A DNA stretch of 55,520 nucleotides from Candidatus Iainarchaeum sp. GTDB taxonomy: Archaea; Iainarchaeota; Iainarchaeia; Iainarchaeales; 1-14-0-10-31-34. Below are positions 51,104 to 55,520 of the stretch, piece by piece. The position numbers were made by a program, and so were the translations under genes. A model generated the notes under the pieces. It did not search any database. It was not told the DNA's origin and worked only from the letters and a program-made list of their open reading frames with translations. Location of the stretch: the NCBI GenBank assembly GCA_017609625.1, contig JAFCDN010000006.1, positions 1 through 55,520 on the forward strand, written 5' to 3'. Position 1 is the first letter of the stretch. Each line of letters opens with the position of its first letter.

Positions 51104-52270
51104 ATGGATTTAAGAAAAGAGTCAGTTGAACTGCACAAAAAACTAAAAGGAAAACTTAATATAGAAAGCAAAGTGAAAATTGATTCTCAAAAAATTCTTT
51201 CTCTGGCTTATACTCCTGGCGTGGCAGAGCCCTGCAAAGAAATTGCTTCTAAACCAGAAAAACTGTTTGATTATACAATAAAAGCAGATACAATTGCAGT
51301 AATAACCGACGGAAGCGCAGTATTAGGAATAGAAAACATCGGCGCAGAAGCTTCTCTGCCAGTAATGGAAGGCAAATGCATTTTATTCAAAGAGTTTTCC
51401 GGCTTAAATGCTTTTCCGATTGCAATCAAAACACAAAAAACAGAAGAAATTGTTTCTGTGGTGAAAAATATTGCGCCGGTTTTTGGGGGAATAAATTTAG
51501 AGGATATTTCTTCTCCAAGATGCTTTGAAATAGAAAAACAATTACAGAATTTAGGAATTCCAGTGATGCACGACGACCAGCACGGAGCAGGCATAGTTGT
51601 TTTAGCAGGACTGGAAAATGCACTGAAAATTGTAGGAAAAGAATTAACTGAAATTAAGATTGTAGTTAATGGAGTCGGAGCAGCAGGAACAGGAATAATA
51701 AAAATGATTTTAACAAAAGGAAAACCAAAAGAAATGCTTTTAGTAGACAAAAAAGGAATTTTGTTTGAAGGAAAAGAAAATATGCTGGAACATCATCAGG
51801 AGCTGGCAAAAATTACAAACAAAAACAAAGTGCAGGGTGATTTGAAAGACGCATTAAAAGATGCAGATGTTTTTATCGGAGTTTCAGTTGAAGGAATTGT
51901 AAGCAAAGAAATGGTTTCTTCAATGAAAAAAAAAGCAGTGATTTTTGCTTTAGCAAACCCTAATCCAGAGATTTCACCAGAAGATGCTTTTAAAGCAGGA
52001 GCAGAATTAGTTGCAACAGGAAGAAGCGATTATCCAAACCAAGTGAATAATTTGCTGGCTTTTCCCGGAGTGTTTAAAGGCGCATTACAAGCAAACGCTG
52101 TTGTAATAAATGAAGAAATGAAACTTGCTGCAGCAAAAGCTCTGGCAGAATACATTAAAAAGCCGACAAAAGAAAAGTTTATTCCAAATCCATTGGATAA
52201 AAAAGTTTCTGAAAAAGTTGCACACGCAGTGAAAAAAGCTGCAATAGAATCCGGAGTTGCAAGAAAATGA
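51104..52270 (+). CDS. maeB: Malic enzyme (malate dehydrogenase, oxaloacetate-decarboxylating)
   Basis: 388 residues, the short form lacking the phosphotransacetylase domain of longer MaeB. It converts malate to pyruvate and CO2 with NAD(P) reduction. SLAYTPGVAEPCKEI is the N-terminal signature, ADTIAVITDGSAVLGIENIG the nucleotide-side motif, MHDDQHGAGIVVLAGL the metal and substrate site, VVNGVGAAGTGI the Rossmann loop and ALANPNPEISPEDA the conserved C-terminal motif. Overlaps the fumarase alpha start by 4 nt. Confidence 0.95.
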   Translation: MDLRKESVELHKKLKGKLNIESKVKIDSQKILSLAYTPGVAEPCKEIASKPEKLFDYTIKADTIAVITDGSAVLGIENIGAEASLPVMEGKCILFKEFSGLNAFPIAIKTQKTEEIVSVVKNIAPVFGGINLEDISSPRCFEIEKQLQNLGIPVMHDDQHGAGIVVLAGLENALKIVGKELTEIKIVVNGVGAAGTGIIKMILTKGKPKEMLLVDKKGILFEGKENMLEHHQELAKITNKNKVQGDLKDALKDADVFIGVSVEGIVSKEMVSSMKKKAVIFALANPNPEISPEDAFKAGAELVATGRSDYPNQVNNLLAFPGVFKGALQANAVVINEEMKLAAAKALAEYIKKPTKEKFIPNPLDKKVSEKVAHAVKKAAIESGVARK

Positions 52271-53130
52271 AAACAGATTTGACTCACGCAATAGTTGAAT
52301 TATATAAAATAACTTCAACCACTCTTCCAGAAGAAGTAAAAGAAAAAATAAATAAAGCAAAAGAAAAAGCAGATGGACTGGAAAAAAAAGCTTTGGATTC
52401 AGTTGTTGAAAACATTGAGATTGCGGAGAAAAAAAGCGTTCCATTATGCCAAGATACTGGTTTGCCTGTATTTTTTGTTTTTTATCCAAAAACAGTTTCA
52501 CAAAAAGAAATAGAAAAATCAATATTACAAGCCACAGAGCAGGCAACAGAAAAAAATATTTTAAGAGCAAATGCAGTTGATTCTTTTACCCAAAAAAATT
52601 TAGGGAATGGAGTAGGAGAAAAGATTCCAACAATTTATTTTGAAGAATGGGAAAAAGATTTTATTAAAATAAATCTGCTTTTAAAAGGCGGAGGAAGCGA
52701 AAATATCGGAAAAACTTATTCCCTTCCAAATCCTGAACTCAAAGCCGGAAGAGATTTAAATGGAATAAGAAAATGCGTTTTAGATGCAGCAATAAAAGCA
52801 CAGGGTTTAGGCTGTCCGCCAAATATTGTTTCTGTTGTAGTTGGCGGTTCAAAAGATGCTGTAGCAGTTGAAGCAAAAAAATTATTTTTTGAAATGCACA
52901 AAAAAAATGAAAAAAAAGAAACAGCAGAATTTGAGGAAAAATTACTTAAAGAAATTAATTCTCTTGGAATTGGCGCAATGGGCTTAGGTGGAAAAACAAC
53001 TGCCTTGGATTTGAAAACAAAATTTCTGGCAAGACATCCTGCAACATTTTTTGTTGAAATTGCTTTTTGCTGCTGGGCAGAAAGAAAACATTCTCTTGAA
53101 TGGAAAAGCGGAGAGGCAAAATATGAGTGA
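52267..53130 (+). CDS. fumA: Class I fumarate hydratase, alpha subunit
   Basis: 287 residues. N-terminal catalytic part of the oxygen-sensitive 4Fe-4S fumarase. VPLCQDTGLPVFFV carries the first cluster Cys (Cys61), LKGGGSENIGKTYSLPN binds substrate, and GLGCPPNIVSVVVGG has a further cluster Cys (Cys183). LGIGAMGLGGKTTALDLK is the C-terminal motif. Its ATGA start overlaps malic enzyme, so fumarate hydration and malate decarboxylation are translationally coupled. Substrate specificity for tartrate cannot be excluded. Confidence 0.94.
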   Translation: MKTDLTHAIVELYKITSTTLPEEVKEKINKAKEKADGLEKKALDSVVENIEIAEKKSVPLCQDTGLPVFFVFYPKTVSQKEIEKSILQATEQATEKNILRANAVDSFTQKNLGNGVGEKIPTIYFEEWEKDFIKINLLLKGGGSENIGKTYSLPNPELKAGRDLNGIRKCVLDAAIKAQGLGCPPNIVSVVVGGSKDAVAVEAKKLFFEMHKKNEKKETAEFEEKLLKEINSLGIGAMGLGGKTTALDLKTKFLARHPATFFVEIAFCCWAERKHSLEWKSGEAKYE

Positions 53131-53704
53131 AGTAATTAAACTGCGGACTCCGCTGAAAGAAAAAGAAATAAAAGAATTAAATATCGGGGATTTTGTTGAA
53201 TTAAGCGGAACGCTTTTTTTTGCAAGAGACAGAATACATAAACTTTTAGCAGAAAAAGTGAACCCAAAATTTCAAGAGAAAAGGAAATGCAAAGCGGTTT
53301 ACCACTGCGGGCCAATAGCAAAAAAAGAAAATAAAAAATACAAGATTATTTCCGCAGGACCGACAACCAGCAAGAGAATGGAAGAATTTCAGGAAAAAAT
53401 TCTGAAAGAATATAAAGTAAAAGCAGTTATAGGAAAAGGAGGAATGGGAAAAAACACTCTAAAAGCTTTGGAAAAGTGCGGCGCGGTTTATCTGCTTGCT
53501 GTAGGCGGAACTTCTGCCTTGCTTGCAGAAAAAGTTGTTGAAGTGAAAAATGTTTTTTTTGAAAAAGAGTTTGGCCTGCCAGAGGCTTTATGGGAAGTTG
53601 AAGTAAAAGATTTTCCTTTAATTGTTTCAATGGATTCAAAAGGAAAAAGCCTGCATGAAAAGGTTTTAGAGCAATCGCTGAAAAAACTCAGAGGGATTGA
53701 ATGA
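53123..53704 (+). CDS. fumB: Class I fumarate hydratase, beta subunit
   Basis: 193 residues from ATG 53123, after GGAGAGG; a longer frame upstream overlaps the alpha gene and is rejected. IKELNIGDFVELSGTLFFAR is the beta signature, AVYHCGPIAKK and GPTTSKRMEEFQE surround the substrate site, VIGKGGMGKNTLKALEKCG binds the conserved region, and GLPEALWEVEVKDFPLIVSM is near the end. It pairs with the alpha subunit (8-nt overlap), and its own stop overlaps the next start by 4 nt. Confidence 0.94.
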   Translation: MSEVIKLRTPLKEKEIKELNIGDFVELSGTLFFARDRIHKLLAEKVNPKFQEKRKCKAVYHCGPIAKKENKKYKIISAGPTTSKRMEEFQEKILKEYKVKAVIGKGGMGKNTLKALEKCGAVYLLAVGGTSALLAEKVVEVKNVFFEKEFGLPEALWEVEVKDFPLIVSMDSKGKSLHEKVLEQSLKKLRGIE

Positions 53705-55014
53705 TTGATGAAAATTATCAGGCAAAATTAGAGGAACTGGATTTGGAAAAATATACTATAACAGAGTATTTGTTTGAATCAACAATTAATCCGGAAAAAG
53801 CTGTTTCAGATTTATGCCAAGAGCAGGCTACAGCACAGCACAGAAGGAGTTTTGTAAAAGAAGATACAAGGCCAAAATATGGGGCAAAAGTTGTCAGCTT
53901 GGATGTACTGGAAAAAGATGCTGACCCAAAATTTGTGTTTGAATTCACCCCAAAAAAAAAAGTTTCTGTTTGCAAAGCAAAAATTGCACAGCCTTGGGTT
54001 AATTTTGGAGCAAAAATTCCAAATATGATAAGCGCATTAGTTGGGGAAGGAATCTTTTATGTTGACGGAATTAACAGCATCAGTGTAGAGAATATTGAAT
54101 TCCCAAAAAGCTTTTTGAAACATTTTAAAGGCCCGCAGTTTGGAGTGGAAGGAATAAGAAAAAAACTGCAAGTAAAAGAAAGGCCTTTAATTTGCAGTGT
54201 AGTAAAGCCAAATATTGGATTGACTCCAGAACAGTTTGCAGAACAAGCATTTAAAGGATTAACAGGCGGGCTTGACATGGTGAAAGATGATGAAATGATT
54301 GCAGACACAGAATACAGTCCACTAAAAAAAAGACTGGAATTGGTAATGGAAAAACTCTATAAAGCACAAGACAAAACAGGAGAAAAAAAAGCTTTCCTTT
54401 CAAACATTACAACAGAAGTAAGCCAATTAGAAGAACTATATGATGCAGTTGCAGAATACAAAGGAGACGCTTTTGCATTGCTTTCTACAATGCCTGTAGG
54501 ATTAAGCGCCTGCAGATGGATTTTAGATAAAGGAAAGTTTCCGGTTGTAGCGCATTTTCCTTTTATTGCTCCATTTACAAGGCATCCTTATTTTGGAATG
54601 AGTTACAAATTAATTACAAAAATGCAGAGAATGGTTGGATATGATGCAATAATAATGCCTGCATTTGGTTCAAGAATGTTTACTTCCCACAATGAATTAA
54701 GAAAAAATATTGATTCATGTTTTGAAGAAAATAGTTTAAAGAAAACTTTGCCTGCTCCAGGAGGAGGCATAAAACCAGAATTTATTCCACAAATGTACAA
54801 AGAATGCAAAACAAAAGACTTTTTGATTATCACCGGAAGAGGTGTTTACAAGCATCCAATGGGCCCAGAAGCCGGGGCAAAAAGTTTCAGGCAGGCAATT
54901 GATGCAATAGAAAAAGGAAAAACACTGGAAGAATATGCAGAAACACATAAAGAGTTAAAAAAAGCACTTGAATGGTTTAAAGAACACCAGACTCATACTG
55001 CGCCTGTTCCATGA
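53701..55014 (+). CDS. RuBisCO-like protein (form IV-like), probable sugar-phosphate enolase/isomerase
   Basis: 437 residues with the full RuBisCO large-chain fold. The carbamate triad is kept: GGLDMVKDDE with Lys195, Asp197 and Glu198, and Lys169 in KPNIG. Residues needed for RuBP carboxylation are not: KPK becomes KPN, the HxHR loop is AHFPF (285-), the active HVGTxxGK region is IMPAFGSRM (loop 6 Lys replaced by Arg325), the SSGG phosphate motif is PGGG, and the Asn of loop xxGN is Glu. These changes recall form IV (YkrW-type) proteins of methionine salvage. With MtnA in the same cluster, action on methylthioribulose-1-phosphate or a similar sugar phosphate is likely. It could also be a divergent archaeal 'III-like' form. 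Confidence 0.86.
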   Translation: MIDENYQAKLEELDLEKYTITEYLFESTINPEKAVSDLCQEQATAQHRRSFVKEDTRPKYGAKVVSLDVLEKDADPKFVFEFTPKKKVSVCKAKIAQPWVNFGAKIPNMISALVGEGIFYVDGINSISVENIEFPKSFLKHFKGPQFGVEGIRKKLQVKERPLICSVVKPNIGLTPEQFAEQAFKGLTGGLDMVKDDEMIADTEYSPLKKRLELVMEKLYKAQDKTGEKKAFLSNITTEVSQLEELYDAVAEYKGDAFALLSTMPVGLSACRWILDKGKFPVVAHFPFIAPFTRHPYFGMSYKLITKMQRMVGYDAIIMPAFGSRMFTSHNELRKNIDSCFEENSLKKTLPAPGGGIKPEFIPQMYKECKTKDFLIITGRGVYKHPMGPEAGAKSFRQAIDAIEKGKTLEEYAETHKELKKALEWFKEHQTHTAPVP

Positions 55015-55082
55015 AAAACTAAAGAGAAAGATTTGAATGAAGCCGGAAAAATAATGATCAAATACTTTAATGAACTGGTTAA

Positions 55083-55520
55083 ATGAATTTTCCAAAAAAT
55101 TTATCTGAATTTTTAAAAAAAGAAAAACTAAAGCTTGAGAAAAAGATAGCCAAAGGTCATTCAAGCGAAGTTTTTTTAGTGAAAAAAGCAGGGAAAAATT
55201 TTGCCTTGAAGATTGAAAAAGTTAAATCCACTAGAAAGGATATGGCTGAAAGAGAAGCTGAAAACCTGAAAAAAGCAAATTCTGTTGGAGTTGGTCCGAC
55301 ATTGTATGCTTATGACTTGGAGAGAAGGATTATTTTAATGGAATATATTAAAGGAAAAACTTTTTCCGCATGGCTTTTTGGATTAAAAAAAAATAAGTCA
55401 AATAAAAAAAAGCTGGAAAAGTTTACTAAAGAACTTTTACTGCAGGCAGAAAAAATGGATGAAATCAGATTAGACCATGGCCAGCTTGCAGGGCGCGGAG
55501 TGAACATTCTTGTAAGAAAA
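55083..55520 (+). CDS. COG2112-like serine/threonine protein kinase, partial
   Basis: Open from ATG 55083 to the edge, 146 residues. KIAKGHSSEVFLVKKAG is a glycine-rich-like loop and NFALKIEKVKS carries the ATP-binding Lys; AEREAENLKKANSVGVGPTL is helix C; RRIILMEYIKGKTF the hinge. IRLDHGQLAGRGVNILV matches the catalytic region of the archaeal predicted kinase family COG2112 (LDHGxL), in which the HGD-like motif is modified. The rest lies beyond the window. Starts 69 nt after the RuBisCO-like gene. Confidence 0.85.
   Translation, partial: MNFPKNLSEFLKKEKLKLEKKIAKGHSSEVFLVKKAGKNFALKIEKVKSTRKDMAEREAENLKKANSVGVGPTLYAYDLERRIILMEYIKGKTFSAWLFGLKKNKSNKKKLEKFTKELLLQAEKMDEIRLDHGQLAGRGVNILVRK

Noticed and set aside
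53701-55014. Calling this gene a carbon-fixing RuBisCO (rbcL)
   Set aside because: Several RuBP-binding and catalytic positions are replaced although the carbamate triad is intact; form IV-like is the better reading.
55015-55082. Small gene between the RuBisCO-like gene and the kinase
   Set aside because: A 16-codon TTG-start frame (from 55034) reads NEAGKIMIKYFNELVK, but it is too short and has no ribosome-binding site.

Overview
The window is AT-rich, gene-dense archaeal chromosome. A group II chaperonin (thermosome), TATA boxes about 30 nt upstream of starts, a TrmB-type regulator, a SulSSB-like OB-fold protein, split class I fumarase and a COG2112-type kinase all point to Archaea. Compact operons with 1-8 nt overlaps, a probable tRNA-Ile(UAU), a bacterial-type MetK and many orphan secreted proteins suggest a DPANN-type lineage. 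The phylum cannot be fixed without a tree.

Layout. 1-7995 (minus) is a KaiC-like ATPase followed by three large secreted or membrane-anchored Ig-like proteins; the last runs off the left edge. 8.1-16.1 kb holds housekeeping and small genes: DUF2283-like, kinase-like, TraB-family, glutamate dehydrogenase, methyltransferase-like, tRNA-binding domain, PHP phosphoesterase and SufS. 16.1-21.1 kb holds two membrane proteins sharing a C-terminal helical domain, then a gametolysin-like secreted metalloprotease. At 21.1-23 kb metK diverges from an XRE-CBS regulator. 23.1-28.6 kb is an operon of three COG1470-like surface proteins. 28.7-29.9 kb holds regulators. 30-36.3 kb (minus) is a four-gene operon of secreted proteins that ends in a 1318-residue protein with a lytic-transglycosylase-like domain. 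36.5-46.7 kb holds a duplicated very basic protein, nitroreductase, ileS next to tRNA-Ile(UAU), a DegT-type aminotransferase, an SSB-like protein and membrane or small genes. 46.8-49.8 kb holds the thermosome, a HEAT-repeat protein and a RelE/ParE-type toxin-antitoxin pair. 49.9-55.0 kb is a tight cluster: MtnA, malic enzyme, fumarase alpha and beta, and a RuBisCO-superfamily protein that has lost most RuBP-binding residues (form IV-like). A COG2112-type kinase runs off the right edge.

The most unusual feature is a window-wide family of short perfect palindromes. They form intergenic multi-hairpin arrays whose stems differ in sequence yet stay complementary (18.8, 44.4 and 46.7 kb). They also occur as single hairpins beside tRNA-Ile, metK and mtnA, and in frame within the disordered cytoplasmic tails of three unrelated membrane proteins. 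Many first or single genes have a TATA-like box about 29-34 nt before the ATG, which implies leaderless mRNAs, while operon-internal genes carry Shine-Dalgarno sequences.
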